A DNA stretch of 64,000 nucleotides from G963662655 sp963666875 (lineage in GTDB: Bacteria > Cloacimonadota > Cloacimonadia > Cloacimonadales > JAIOQZ01): contig CAXXPU010000006.1 of NCBI GenBank assembly GCA_963666875.2, positions 620,001 through 684,000 on the forward strand, written 5' to 3'. Below, piece by piece: positions 51,983 to 61,966 of the stretch. The translations under genes and the position numbers were made by a program. Below the pieces are notes generated by a model that was not told where the DNA came from, did no database searches, and saw nothing but the letters and a program-made list of their open reading frames with translations. Numbering within the stretch: position 1 is the first letter of the stretch; each line of letters starts with the position of its first letter.

Positions 51983-53392
51983 TTATAGTTCTCTACCCAG
52001 AGCCTTCTTGAAGGCCTCGTGGGACATGATGACATCGTAAACGGCGTTCAGATACGTCAAGCGGATCGAGCGGAGCTGCAACTGCGCGTCGAAGACTTCG
52101 AGCTGCGTTCCGACCTGATTCTGGTAACGGGCTTCGGCGATGCGTTCACCCTTCTCAGCCAATTCGACGTTCTTCTGCTGACTCTCGAGCTTCTCGATCG
52201 ACCGGGTCAGATCGTAGTATGTGTTGCGAATCTGGAGTTCGATATTCGATTTCAATTCCTCGTGTCCGATCACCGATTTCTGGTAATTATGGCGCGCCCT
52301 TTTAATCTTCGCCGTGTTGGACAGTCCGGTGAACAGCGGCATGCTGAAGCCGATCCCCACCGACCAGGAGTTGCCGAAATCGTCCGATTCGATGCGGTAA
52401 TCCTCACCCGATCCGAAGTATTTATATTCGGCACTTATCCCGATATTGGGAAGGAAATTGCCCTTCTCGGTCGTGTAGATGGTCTTCTGGATATCCACGC
52501 CGATGTTGGAGAGCTCCATCTCGATCCGGCTCGACAGTCCTTCCGCGATGGCCTGCTTGAGGTCGGGGGACTCGATTGACGGTTCTACGATCTCGTCGTC
52601 CAGCGTGATTTCTTCGTGGATATCGAGCTCTTTTTTCAGGGCTTCGAGCGCAAGCTTGTACCGGCTCTCCGCTTCCACGACATCCGGCTCGAGCCGCGAT
52701 ACTTCGAGGTCGGCGCGGAGCTTGTCGTATTCGGAGACCAGACCGTTCTCGAACATCTTGTTGACCTGCTGCTGGTGCATTTGTGCAAGTTCGAGCGCTT
52801 GATTCTGTATGTCCAGGAGGTCTCGTGCCAGGACAGCGCCGTAGTACATCTGGATAATGTTGTAGATCACGTCCTGCTTGGTGAGGAAATACTGTTTTTC
52901 CTGCACCGATTTCGCCTTCTTGGCAACCTTCAGTCCGTTGATGAGCTTTCCGCCCATGAACACGACCTGGTCCATCTTGACACCCGCGTAGAGCGAAGCG
53001 GTCTTCTCGGTCTTGTCCGGTCGCATACCCGCCATGAAATTGTCGAGGTAGCCTGCGACCGCCTGATCGTTTTCAATGAGCGTATCGTCGTTATTTGGCT
53101 CCGCGTGATTCGTGTTGAGAGAATCGCTGATCTGGCTGCTGGCGGATGGTCCTCCCTCGAGAGCGGAATCCGGATACCTCATCTGTTCGAGCTGATAGCC
53201 GCCGGAAAGCGTCACCTGCGGAAAGAATGACCCCAGTACGTTGTTGTATTCTTCGTCGATAGCCTTTTTCTCTTCCCATTGCTGTTTGAGCGTTCGATTG
53301 TTCTTCAGTGCGATATCAAGTGCCTCATCCAGCGTCAGTGCCTGCACGAGCAGCGGAATCAACACCAGTAGCGCAACAAGTAGCTGTTTCAT
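51983..53392 (-). CDS. TolC-family outer-membrane efflux protein
   Basis: A 469-residue outer-membrane factor with a signal peptide (MKQLLVALLVLIPLLVQA) and the two OEP repeats: 'LTLDEALDIALKNNRTLKQQ' at the start of the first, and helical pairs such as 'QALELAQMHQQQVNKMFENG'. The second repeat contains 'ARYQNQVGTQLEVFDAQLQL' and ends 'MSHEAFKKALGREL'. It forms the exit duct of the tripartite pump. Its ATG overlaps the tetR stop (ATGA at 53389-53392). Confidence 0.94.
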   Translation of the reverse strand: MKQLLVALLVLIPLLVQALTLDEALDIALKNNRTLKQQWEEKKAIDEEYNNVLGSFFPQVTLSGGYQLEQMRYPDSALEGGPSASSQISDSLNTNHAEPNNDDTLIENDQAVAGYLDNFMAGMRPDKTEKTASLYAGVKMDQVVFMGGKLINGLKVAKKAKSVQEKQYFLTKQDVIYNIIQMYYGAVLARDLLDIQNQALELAQMHQQQVNKMFENGLVSEYDKLRADLEVSRLEPDVVEAESRYKLALEALKKELDIHEEITLDDEIVEPSIESPDLKQAIAEGLSSRIEMELSNIGVDIQKTIYTTEKGNFLPNIGISAEYKYFGSGEDYRIESDDFGNSWSVGIGFSMPLFTGLSNTAKIKRARHNYQKSVIGHEELKSNIELQIRNTYYDLTRSIEKLESQQKNVELAEKGERIAEARYQNQVGTQLEVFDAQLQLRSIRLTYLNAVYDVIMSHEAFKKALGREL

Positions 53393-53997
53393 TTACTCCC
53401 CCTCTCGAGTACTCCATTCAATATCAGATCCGCGATGATCCGCATGTCTTCCTGATAGGATACATACATCGCCTTTGTTATCGTAAAATGAAGATTGTCG
53501 TCTCCGAGCAGAAACCATCTCAAGATCAGGTCGCTGACGCGCTCGATGTTCACGTCTTTGCGGATTTCTCCCTGCTCGATTCCCTTGCTGAAGATATCCA
53601 TGATCTTCTGGCGGGTCTTCTCGAGGTTGCGTTCCTTGAACTCCCTGACCTTGGTCATGAAGAAATTCGGCTCCTCGGCGAGCAGGGTCATGTACAATTT
53701 CCCCTTCTCGTTGATGTAGTCAAACGGCTTGACCAGAAGCGCGAAAATGCGTTCTTTCGTGTTTCGTCCGGCTTCGACGGCTTCGGATATCTTCTGGTGG
53801 ATATAATCGGACTGCTCTCTCACGATCTCGAGCAGGATATCTTCCTTCGAACTGAAGTAATAATAGAAGGTACCCTTGCCAAGACCGGCTTCGTTCGTGA
53901 TGTCGGAGATCGAAGTCTTCTTGTATCCGAAATACTCGAAGAGCTTTTCGGCAGCCTGGATCAGCGCGTCTTTCTTTTCCAGTGTTGCGTCCGTCAT
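53389..53997 (-). CDS. TetR/AcrR-family transcriptional regulator
   Basis: A 202-residue regulator. The N-terminal DNA-binding domain has 'ALIQAAEKLFEYFGYKKTSI' and the helix-turn-helix 'ISDITNEAGLGKGTFYYYFS' with 'SKEDILLEI'. The C-terminal ligand-binding domain is variable. AAGGAG lies 4 bases before ATG 53997, which I prefer over an upstream in-frame ATG at 54018. It is the first gene of the efflux operon, so it probably represses its own operon through the palindrome at 54055-54083 and is released by a pump substrate. Confidence 0.93.
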   Translation of the reverse strand: MTDATLEKKDALIQAAEKLFEYFGYKKTSISDITNEAGLGKGTFYYYFSSKEDILLEIVREQSDYIHQKISEAVEAGRNTKERIFALLVKPFDYINEKGKLYMTLLAEEPNFFMTKVREFKERNLEKTRQKIMDIFSKGIEQGEIRKDVNIERVSDLILRWFLLGDDNLHFTITKAMYVSYQEDMRIIADLILNGVLERGSK

Positions 53998-54054
53998 ATT
54001 TTCTCCTTGTCTATTCATTTACTTTTTTCTATACACACGTTATTCAATAATTCT

Positions 54055-54089
54055 TTTCGACCAAAATAATATCTCAGTCGAAATGTCAA
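54055..54089 (-). promoter_or_regulatory. Candidate promoter and TetR operator of the efflux operon
   Basis: On the minus strand a perfect TTGACA (54089-54084) directly abuts TTTCGAC (54083-54077). Its inverted partner GTCGAAA (54061-54055) lies 15 bases on, across the TATTTT-like -10 region. A regulator bound here would cover the promoter. The -10 spacing (about 15) is short. Nothing else is clear in the 331-base gap apart from an unremarkable start region for the plus-strand gene at 54329. Confidence 0.45.
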
Positions 54090-54328
54090 GAAGAAACTTC
54101 GAGAATCTCGCGACGCGCACCTATCTTGCTATAGAACAATGCATTATGATCCAGCCAATATCTCTCGGAGTGCCAGATTATTTTCTGCGATACGTTCGTG
54201 ATGTTGATTTCGGTCGGACTTCGGCTGCGAAAGGAGATGAATCCTCCAGGTCCATGGTTGCCTTTCTGGTATAAAAAATATTGACTTTAACAAAATGGTA
54301 ATAACGAATAGACAATCGAGGTAAAGCC

Positions 54329-55369
54329 ATGAAGCGAAGCAAAACTATCTGGATTCTTATCGTACAATTCTGGGCGTTGCTCCTCTTTGCGCAATCCATC
54401 GATTTCGATAGTCTGGAACACGATTTCGGCAAGATGGAGGAGCGCGATGGAATCAGGGAAGCCGTCTTCCGATTTGTAAACAACACCGGGTCGCCGGTTA
54501 CGATACGCGATGTTCATGCGTCTTGCGGCTGCACGACGTCCGGCTGGTCAGCTGGAACAATCGAACCCGGCGCAGCGGGAGAGGTTCGACTATCCTACGA
54601 TCCCGACGATCGTCCTGGTGTATTCAATAAATCTGCCACGGTGCAATTCGAAGAAGATATCCCTTCTGTCAAACTCACGGTTACCGGTGAAGTAATACCC
54701 GACCCGGAGAAGTACCGCAAGTCCATCGGGCATCTTCTGATCAAGGAACATACGATCGACATCGAGATTCCGCACAATGCGACGCACATCGTGGAGGGCG
54801 TGCGGACGAAAAACTGCTGCGGCGATACGCTGATGCTTTCACTGCGCGATTCGCTGGAGTGGGGAACGGTTCGATTCGTACCGGAGGTTCTGCGCGGTGG
54901 CGAGAAGGGTTGGATGATCCTTGAGATGGACACGGATCATGTCGATCATGTGGACAGAGAAACGATTTGGGTGCGGGTATCGAGCGACCTGCGTCAACTC
55001 GATGGCGGCGTGGCGCTGCATATCAACAGAAAGGAAGATAACGCTCAGACAGTAATCGATGTTACTCCGGAGATGGCTCGTGATTTGATCGGATCGGTGG
55101 ATAATCTGCTGATTCTGGATGTTCGAACGCCGGAGGAGTATGCCGCCGGTCATATCCCTGGCGCCGTGAATGTCAATTTCTTCGACCCGCAATTCGATCG
55201 GAAGATAATGGATCTCGATCCTGTAGAAACGTGTCTGATCTATTGCAAAGGAGGCGTTCGCAGCGGAAAGGCGATACCTTCCATCGTAAAACGAGGGATC
55301 AAGACGATTTACCATTTGAATTCCGGATTTACGGGGTGGGCTGAAACGGGAATGCCAGTTGAGTGGTAG
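54329..55369 (+). CDS. Secreted DUF1573 and rhodanese domain fusion
   Basis: A 346-residue protein with an N-terminal signal (MKRSKTIWILIVQFWALLLFA). The DUF1573 domain (about 25-125) has 'EHDFGKMEERDGI', 'FRFVNNTGSPVTIRDVHASC' and 'GCTTSGWS'. A second beta domain contains 'TKNCCGDTLMLSLRDS'. The C-terminal rhodanese domain (about 245-345) has 'LILDVRTPEEYAAGHIPGAV' and the active-site loop 'YCKGGVRSGKA' with the catalytic Cys. It may handle sulfane sulfur or thiols outside the cytoplasm; the substrate is unknown. A single gene between the efflux operon and the surface-protein genes. Confidence 0.88.
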   Translation: MKRSKTIWILIVQFWALLLFAQSIDFDSLEHDFGKMEERDGIREAVFRFVNNTGSPVTIRDVHASCGCTTSGWSAGTIEPGAAGEVRLSYDPDDRPGVFNKSATVQFEEDIPSVKLTVTGEVIPDPEKYRKSIGHLLIKEHTIDIEIPHNATHIVEGVRTKNCCGDTLMLSLRDSLEWGTVRFVPEVLRGGEKGWMILEMDTDHVDHVDRETIWVRVSSDLRQLDGGVALHINRKEDNAQTVIDVTPEMARDLIGSVDNLLILDVRTPEEYAAGHIPGAVNVNFFDPQFDRKIMDLDPVETCLIYCKGGVRSGKAIPSIVKRGIKTIYHLNSGFTGWAETGMPVEW

Positions 55370-55419
55370 AACGAGTTCAATGAATCACGTACATTATAAA
55401 GAAAACTGAAATAAAAGAT

Positions 55420-55449
55420 TTGACAAAGATTTGACAAATCCTTTAAAAT
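55420..55449 (+). promoter_or_regulatory. Candidate promoter for the large surface protein
   Basis: Two overlapping-phase TTGACA boxes (55420-55425 and 55431-55436, in the repeated phrase AAAGATTTGACAAA). The first is followed after 18 bases by TAAAAT (55444-55449). The coding start is 188 bases further on. The rest of the 267-base gap shows nothing else. Confidence 0.45.
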
Positions 55450-55636
55450 TGCAGCATTACAGGATTAGTGCCTGTATTTCGTGATTTCATGAGTTGCTAA
55501 TTCGAAGTTAAACATGGAGATAGGAGCGAGGAACGAAGACGATTATGTTGGTTTCCAATCTGGTTTATCACACAGATTTTCGCGCATCAATTCAATATTC
55601 CATACAAGAAATACATACGTAAAGGAGAGAAATGCT

Positions 55637-58600
55637 ATGAAAAAAGCAACGTTTGTTTTCATCGCTATTTTACTTGTCTTCGCAGTTCTTACTGCCGTGG
55701 ACGAGATGAAAGGGCCAAACATCCAGCGCGTTGGCATGGACAAGCAGATCACACACACACCGCGTCATACCAATACCCGCGATGTGGATATCTTGACGGA
55801 AGATTTTGCCAGTGGCGCACTGCCGCGAGAATGGCAGAATGTTGATAACGGCAGTAGTGGGGATGTCTGGGAATTCGACAATCCCGGCGCTCGTACCATC
55901 AATACAACCACGAACGCAAACGGGTTTGCGATTCTGGACAGTGATCATTACGGTAACGGTCACACGCAGGATGCTGATCTCATCACCTGCTCGATCGATT
56001 GTTCTCGCTATCTGACAGACCCGATCATCCTCGAATTCGAGCATTACTTCAGATCATACTCGGGAAGTTCGGCTACCCTCTCCGTCAGTGGTGATGATGG
56101 CGCGAGCTGGACAGTCCTCGACACGTGGACAGCATCAACTGCCAATGCGGTTCTTGCGTCATACAATATTTCAGCGTATGCGTCTGCTCGCGGACTGGTG
56201 AAGATCAAATGGAACTATATCGGTGACTGGGGCTATTATTGGGCTGTCGATGACATCCGTGTCTTCGCGCAAGTGGCAACGGTTCCTCCGGATTGCTCGA
56301 CCCTGATCCAGCCGGACAGTGCCGAAACGGGTGTCGATATCAATACCTCTCTGATCTGGGAAACCGCTGAAGGCGTTCCCACCGAGTACCTGCTGTACTT
56401 CGGAACGGACAATCCTCCCACAAACATCGTCAATGGAACCGATGTCTATCCCGCGACAAGCTATGTCACGAGTACGCTCGATTTCAACCAGACATACTAC
56501 TGGCAGGTTGTTCCGGGTAACGAACATGGCTCAGCAACGGGATGCCCTGTCTGGTCATTTACAACGTATTCTCCGCTCTCATTGACTTATACTCAGGGTT
56601 TCGAATCCGGAGCGCCCTACTGGTATATCATCAACAACAATGGTGATTCGCAAAACTGGACGATTTACTCCGGCCTTCCCCATAGTGGAACCTACTCGGT
56701 GGGTATCAACACCAACACGACATCGGCCGGGGACGACTGGGGTATCCTGCCGGCGCTCGATCTTACTGGCGGAAACACTTACCAGATCTCTTATTATGAG
56801 GTTGCCGCTGATGGCGATCAGGATTACTCGATCTGGTGGGGTAACTCACAGAATCCCGTCGATATGGTCAATCCCATCTATTCCGGAACCCTGGTCTCGG
56901 ATGGTTATAATTATTCCGGAGCAGCGTACGAATTCACTCCGACCGGCACAGGACCATTCTTCATCGGTCTTCACTTCACCTCAGCAGGAACCGATGGAAC
57001 CAATACCTACTTAATGATCGACGACGTTCAGGTGCAGGAAATTACTGCTGCGCCGGATTGTCCGGTTCTCGATTCTCCAGTAGGTGGTGTCACGGATGTC
57101 ATGACGACTCCCACACTCGAGTGGACTCACGCAACCGGCGTACCATCCGGCTATTACCTGTATCTGGGTACCGACTATCCTCCGACAGATGTAATCAATG
57201 GCGTCGATGTGGACTATGCGGACAGCTATACTGTCACGACGATGCTTGATTACGAGACAACCTATTACTGGTATGTCGATGCCTATAACGGCCTTGGCAC
57301 CAGCAGCGGATGCACAATCGAAAGCTTCGTGACCATGGCGGATCAGACCATCGATATGTTCCCCTGGGAAGAGGGATTCGAAAACGGCGGCCTTCTCCCC
57401 AACGGCTGGACTCAAGAATATGTTTCTGGAACCGTTTCATGGACCTGTCAGTCGGGAGGCAACAGCGGACATCCTGCTGCAGCTCATGGCGGATCCTACA
57501 ATGCATATTTATTCACTACCGGCGACGCGACCACGAATCTGGTTACACCGATGATCAATTTCTCCGGTGCGAGTACTGCCTTTCTTGGGTTTTATCATAC
57601 CCAGGCAATTTGGCCCAGCGATCAGGATGAGCTGACCGTTTACTATAAAAGCGGTCCCGCCGGTTCCTGGACGCAACTCGCTTACTACGATTCGAGTATT
57701 ACGGACTGGACATACGAGGAAATCGAACTTCCCGATCTGACCGAAACTTACTGGATCGCTTTCTCAGGCTATGTGACCTACGGATACGGTGTTTGCGTCG
57801 ATGACGTGTCGGTCTTCCTTGGCGGTACGCCTCCCGGCCCTTCAACGGTTGTTGCACCGACCGACGATGCTACAGATGTAAGCGCTGTAACAAACCTGTC
57901 GTGGAACGCGGCCTCGAGCGCTACCGGCTACAAGCTCAGCTTGTGGTATGACGATGGCGCCCGTGCAACCCAGTATATATGCCAGGACAAAGACCTTGGC
58001 AACGTCTTTACATACGATCCGAGCGACGATGGCGTCGATATGCTCAATTACGATACAATCTACGGCTGGACAGTCGTTCCGTACAATGAAGACGGCGACG
58101 CTATCGATTGCCCCGAATGGTATTTCACGGTCGAATCCGATCCGTCTGTATCATCCCTGCCGTGGCTCGAAGATTTCGAAAACGGTGGTGCGATTCCCGC
58201 TGGCTGGACCCAGGAATATACCAATGGCTCAATTAACTGGATCTACACCGATGGTGGACACAGCTATCATCCTTCTTCGGCCTACAGCGGTAGCTACAAT
58301 GCTCAATTCTATTACGGCAGCAGCTCGCTCGACTATTCAACGATGCTTGTCACGCCGCCGATGGACTTGTCGGCATATAACGCAGTGCGTTTGGAATTCA
58401 TGCACGCGCAGGCAGAATGGCCGAGTGATCAGGACGAATTGACCGTTTACTACAAAAACTCTGTCGGTGGTGCGTGGAACCAGATCGCATACTACCCGTC
58501 CGATACGCCAAACTGGACAAAGCGGTGTCTCGACCTTCCCAACCTCAGTTCAACCTACTGGATCGCGTTTGAAGGTATGGCTTCTTACGGCTACGGCGTC

Positions 58601-59752
58601 TGTCTCGACAATGTGGAGGTTCTCGAATCTGTGCCGGTCAATGACGCGATTTGCATCACAGAGGTCAGCGACAATGCTACCGGCCAAGATACTTCGACAG
58701 GCTATATCGAAATCTACAACCAGAGACCTTTTACTCTCGATGTCAGTGGTTTCCAGGTGCGCGTTGGTGTCGGTGACGGTGAAGGTAACTTCACACCGTC
58801 AGGTTATGCCTATACAATCCCTGAAGGTACGACCATTTCTGGTCATGGCTTCCTGCTGATCGGTGGTGGCGCTGATTATGCTACCTTCACGACAGCCTGG
58901 GGCATCACCGAAGCCATCAATTATCTCCCGGGTGACACACAGCTCGGACTCACGAGCGGCGTGGCATACGATTTCTATAATCCGTTCACCCGTGCCGGCT
59001 CGATGGACGACACACCGAATGTCGGTGTCGATGAACACGTCGTGCAGACAGAGAATAATACCTGGTCGGCTGGAAACTCCGATGAAGGTACTCCTGGCGA
59101 ACTCGACGGCGATCAGACCCTGCCGGTTACCTTCGCCACCTTCACGGCACAGGCCGTTAACAACGAAAACGTTCTGCTGATGTGGACGACCCAGTCCGAA
59201 AGCGATATGCAAGGCTACCATGTCTATCGTTCAGAACTTTCAGAGATCGATGATGAATACATGGTTCGCCTCACAACGAACATTATTCCAGCAAACAACA
59301 GCTCGCAGGAATCCAGCTACGAGTTCGAAGATTCGGATATCGAATTCGACGTGACCTACTACTACTGGGTAGAGAGTTACGAGAACAACGGATATACCTC
59401 GTTCCACGGTCCGGTCAGCACGACTGTTGCCGAGGGAGACGAAATTGTTCCTGACGTGTATGAAGTTACCAAGCTGGAAGGCAATCGACCGAACCCGTTC
59501 AACCCCGATACTGAGATTCACTTCAGCCTCAAGGGAACGGGCGGCGAGATGGTGAATGCATCCCTGGTGATCTACAACGTAAAGGGCCAGCGCGTGAAGA
59601 CATTCTTCAATGAGCGCAAGGTATCTGAGAAAGACCATGTAGTATGGCATGGCGATGATGATACCGGCAAACCGGTTGCCAGCGGTGTCTATTTCTATCG
59701 CTTGAAAACAGACGATTACTCAGAAATCCGCAAGATGATGCTTCTGAAATAA
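55637..59752 (+). CDS. Large secreted multi-domain surface protein with FlgD-like tail
   Basis: A 1371-residue secreted protein. The signal peptide is MKKATFVFIAILLVFAVLTA. It carries repeated cleaved-adhesin / choice-of-anchor-J units: 'PWEEGFENGGLLPNGWTQEY' and 'PWLEDFENGGAIPAGWTQEY' with 'SYNAYLF' or 'SYNAQFY' and 'WPSDQDELTVYYK'. Between them are fibronectin-like segments ('YLYLGTDYPPTDVINGVDVD'). A lamin-tail-like domain follows ('ICITEVSDNATGQDTSTGYI'). The end is 'NRPNPFNPDTEIHFSL', 'VKGQRVKTFF', 'SGVYFYRLKTDDYSEIRK', final LLK. ATG 55637 has AAGGAGAG upstream and starts the signal peptide. Likely an adhesin or exported matrix protein; ligand unknown. Confidence 0.9.
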   Translation: MKKATFVFIAILLVFAVLTAVDEMKGPNIQRVGMDKQITHTPRHTNTRDVDILTEDFASGALPREWQNVDNGSSGDVWEFDNPGARTINTTTNANGFAILDSDHYGNGHTQDADLITCSIDCSRYLTDPIILEFEHYFRSYSGSSATLSVSGDDGASWTVLDTWTASTANAVLASYNISAYASARGLVKIKWNYIGDWGYYWAVDDIRVFAQVATVPPDCSTLIQPDSAETGVDINTSLIWETAEGVPTEYLLYFGTDNPPTNIVNGTDVYPATSYVTSTLDFNQTYYWQVVPGNEHGSATGCPVWSFTTYSPLSLTYTQGFESGAPYWYIINNNGDSQNWTIYSGLPHSGTYSVGINTNTTSAGDDWGILPALDLTGGNTYQISYYEVAADGDQDYSIWWGNSQNPVDMVNPIYSGTLVSDGYNYSGAAYEFTPTGTGPFFIGLHFTSAGTDGTNTYLMIDDVQVQEITAAPDCPVLDSPVGGVTDVMTTPTLEWTHATGVPSGYYLYLGTDYPPTDVINGVDVDYADSYTVTTMLDYETTYYWYVDAYNGLGTSSGCTIESFVTMADQTIDMFPWEEGFENGGLLPNGWTQEYVSGTVSWTCQSGGNSGHPAAAHGGSYNAYLFTTGDATTNLVTPMINFSGASTAFLGFYHTQAIWPSDQDELTVYYKSGPAGSWTQLAYYDSSITDWTYEEIELPDLTETYWIAFSGYVTYGYGVCVDDVSVFLGGTPPGPSTVVAPTDDATDVSAVTNLSWNAASSATGYKLSLWYDDGARATQYICQDKDLGNVFTYDPSDDGVDMLNYDTIYGWTVVPYNEDGDAIDCPEWYFTVESDPSVSSLPWLEDFENGGAIPAGWTQEYTNGSINWIYTDGGHSYHPSSAYSGSYNAQFYYGSSSLDYSTMLVTPPMDLSAYNAVRLEFMHAQAEWPSDQDELTVYYKNSVGGAWNQIAYYPSDTPNWTKRCLDLPNLSSTYWIAFEGMASYGYGVCLDNVEVLESVPVNDAICITEVSDNATGQDTSTGYIEIYNQRPFTLDVSGFQVRVGVGDGEGNFTPSGYAYTIPEGTTISGHGFLLIGGGADYATFTTAWGITEAINYLPGDTQLGLTSGVAYDFYNPFTRAGSMDDTPNVGVDEHVVQTENNTWSAGNSDEGTPGELDGDQTLPVTFATFTAQAVNNENVLLMWTTQSESDMQGYHVYRSELSEIDDEYMVRLTTNIIPANNSSQESSYEFEDSDIEFDVTYYYWVESYENNGYTSFHGPVSTTVAEGDEIVPDVYEVTKLEGNRPNPFNPDTEIHFSLKGTGGEMVNASLVIYNVKGQRVKTFFNERKVSEKDHVVWHGDDDTGKPVASGVYFYRLKTDDYSEIRKMMLLK

Positions 59753-59772
59753 TCGTGTGACATTAAAAAAGA

Positions 59773-59803
59773 TGGGGAGCATGTAAGTGCTCCCCGTTTT
59801 TTT
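59773..59803 (+). terminator. Rho-independent terminator after the large surface protein
   Basis: Perfect 8-bp stem GGGGAGCA / TGCTCCCC (59774-59781 with 59788-59795), loop TGTAAG, then GTTTTTTT. It lies 21 bases after the stop. Confidence 0.93.
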
Positions 59804-59874
59804 ATATATGCCAGTAAATTACAAAATTTGCAATATTGCGACTTCGAAAAAAACGACCATTTGCAAAAAAAGAT

Positions 59875-59904
59875 TTGACAATAAATCTGCCGGAAGACCA
59901 TAAT
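59875..59904 (+). promoter_or_regulatory. Candidate promoter for the second surface protein
   Basis: TTGACA (59875-59880), 18-base spacer, CATAAT (59899-59904), preceded by AAAAAGA as at 55415. It gives a leader of about 260 bases to the start at 60170. Apart from this and the terminator at 59773, the 417-base gap shows only AT-rich sequence without a clear fold. Confidence 0.5.
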
Positions 59905-60169
59905 CTGTCTGTAGTATGTAATGCACCCATCTATCAAGAAAGCAGGTGCGCCGATGTGTTGCTTCACCCGATAACGATCAAGGGGAGAATATAGTATCTT
60001 GTTATATTATTTACAGTTACAAGACAGACGGAGCACATGCCGTTACCCGAAACCTGAAAAACATCACCTATTTACCCTTTTAAAAACAATACCTTATCAC
60101 TGCGCAAGAACATTGTTTTTAAATCAATATATCTAAATTTACGCAAAAGGCATACGTAAGGAGGAAAAC

Positions 60170-61966
60170 ATGAAAAAAACAGTTGTCTTGATTGCGTTTC
60201 TATTCGCGATGTCTGTGGCGCTGGTCGCTGCACAGACAAATAATGTAACGTCGTATGATCCGAGCAAACGGATCGATAACCCGACCAGCCAAGTCCTTGG
60301 CGAAATGACGAGGCGTGCTGATCTTGGTTTGGCTACTGCGGCTGAAAGGGCTACGCTGCGCGAAGCTCAGAATCCCGTACGCCTTCCTGATCGCGACACG
60401 CGTGATCCGTTCATGGAGCAACACTGGGATGGAATGACTGCTCTTCCAGGAGATTGGACTCTTGAGGGACCGAGCACATCGAACTGGAGTATAGCTCAAA
60501 GTAACAATGCTGGCGGTGATGTTCCTGAACTTCGCTTCTACTGGTCACCCTATACCGAGGGAACATATCGCTGTATTTCTCCGGTATTCAGTACAGCCGG
60601 AGAAACAGCACTTCTGATGAGTTTCAACTATAACCTTAATCATTATGGTGGAGACTACACAATCGGTATGGCTACAAGCTCGGATGGTGCAAACTGGAAT
60701 CCCGTATGGGAACTGGTTAATCCCGGAGTAAGTATCGCAGCTACACCAGTTGAAGCTATTTGCGCAAACGGCGATGTGGGATCTGAAACATTCCAGTTCT
60801 GCTTCTATTTCATCGGTATCCCGTACAATCTCAACTACTGGTACATTGATGACATCATCGTCGATTTGCCTCCAACAGGTCCGCAGCTATCCGCTGGCAC
60901 AGTGTCACCGGAATCCGGAAACACGACAAATCCTTTCGAATATTCGGTAACCTATATGCATACGGATGGAACAGCCCCCACCGTATATCAGGTTGTGATC
61001 GACGGAACAGGCTACGATATGGTTGCTCCAGCATCTCCCAACTATATTACTGGCGCTACGTACACATACTCAACGACTCTTGGACTCGGTACTCATGATT
61101 ACTACTTCCATTTCGGCGACGGTACAGATGAAGCATATCTTCCGGATACTGCTCCAACTACTCCGTATGTAGGACCCAATGTATATACGGCGTTGACTGG
61201 AACACTGTCCATCAACGGTGCCGGCGGCGGTGATTACACGACCTTCCAGGAATGCTTCGATGCTTTGACAACACAAGGTATCGACGGTCCCGTGAACGTT
61301 GAAGTTGCTGCCGGAACATATGTGGAAGAAGCTACTATCGACGGTACGATTGCTGGATCCAACGCTTCCGATATAGTTCACTTCTACCCGGTTGGCGGTA
61401 GTGTTATCGTTGATGGTTCGGCTCAAGCTGTATGGTCCTCAATCTATGTCTATAATTCAGGTAACGTTTGGTTCGATGGCTTCGAGTTCATCGGTGGATG
61501 GCAGGGCGGTTTCCGCGCCGAGCTTTCAAGCAACGTATGGGTAAGCCATTGTAACTCCCACGATACAAACTGGGTCGGCTTCGGTTTCTCAGAGTGTACG
61601 GATGTTAAGGCATGGAACAATATGTCGAGCAACAACGGCACCCAGGGAATCGGTTTCTACGACTGTGGTGTTAGTGCAAACGTGTATGCATGGAACAACT
61701 CGATTTATCAGCTCAATTCATCGAGTGGCAGTTTTGCCATGGGTGCAACGATATCCAACTCCGATGTCGTGTTTTATAACAACATTCTATATCGGGATTG
61801 CGCAGCAGTTTCCGACTATGGAGTGATTTTCGTCGATCAGGATTGGACGACTCATCCAAACACGCTGATTGATTACAATAACTACTACAATACCGATGGC
61901 GCTCCTATCGTTATGTGCTATAATTCCGGCACAAGTAATTACGACCAGCTATACAACGCTCGGTGA
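60170..61966 (+). CDS. Secreted surface protein with beta-helix segment, N-terminal 598 residues (then frameshift)
   Basis: The open part encodes 598 residues. The signal peptide is MKKTVVLIAFLFAMSVALVAA. An anchor-J-like domain follows ('FMEQHWDGMTALPGDWTLEG', 'NLNYWYIDDIIVDLPPTGPQ'), then 'LSAGTVSPESGNTTNPFEYS', and a parallel beta-helix domain ('YTTFQECFDALTTQGIDGPV', 'FDGFEFIGGW', 'DVVFYNNILYRD'). GGAGG lies before the ATG. The frame closes at 61966, but homologous coding continues at once in another frame ('TTLGDWQSASSQDAN'), so a base is missing near 61958. The natural protein is much longer and runs past the window. Confidence 0.85.
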   Translation: MKKTVVLIAFLFAMSVALVAAQTNNVTSYDPSKRIDNPTSQVLGEMTRRADLGLATAAERATLREAQNPVRLPDRDTRDPFMEQHWDGMTALPGDWTLEGPSTSNWSIAQSNNAGGDVPELRFYWSPYTEGTYRCISPVFSTAGETALLMSFNYNLNHYGGDYTIGMATSSDGANWNPVWELVNPGVSIAATPVEAICANGDVGSETFQFCFYFIGIPYNLNYWYIDDIIVDLPPTGPQLSAGTVSPESGNTTNPFEYSVTYMHTDGTAPTVYQVVIDGTGYDMVAPASPNYITGATYTYSTTLGLGTHDYYFHFGDGTDEAYLPDTAPTTPYVGPNVYTALTGTLSINGAGGGDYTTFQECFDALTTQGIDGPVNVEVAAGTYVEEATIDGTIAGSNASDIVHFYPVGGSVIVDGSAQAVWSSIYVYNSGNVWFDGFEFIGGWQGGFRAELSSNVWVSHCNSHDTNWVGFGFSECTDVKAWNNMSSNNGTQGIGFYDCGVSANVYAWNNSIYQLNSSSGSFAMGATISNSDVVFYNNILYRDCAAVSDYGVIFVDQDWTTHPNTLIDYNNYYNTDGAPIVMCYNSGTSNYDQLYNAR

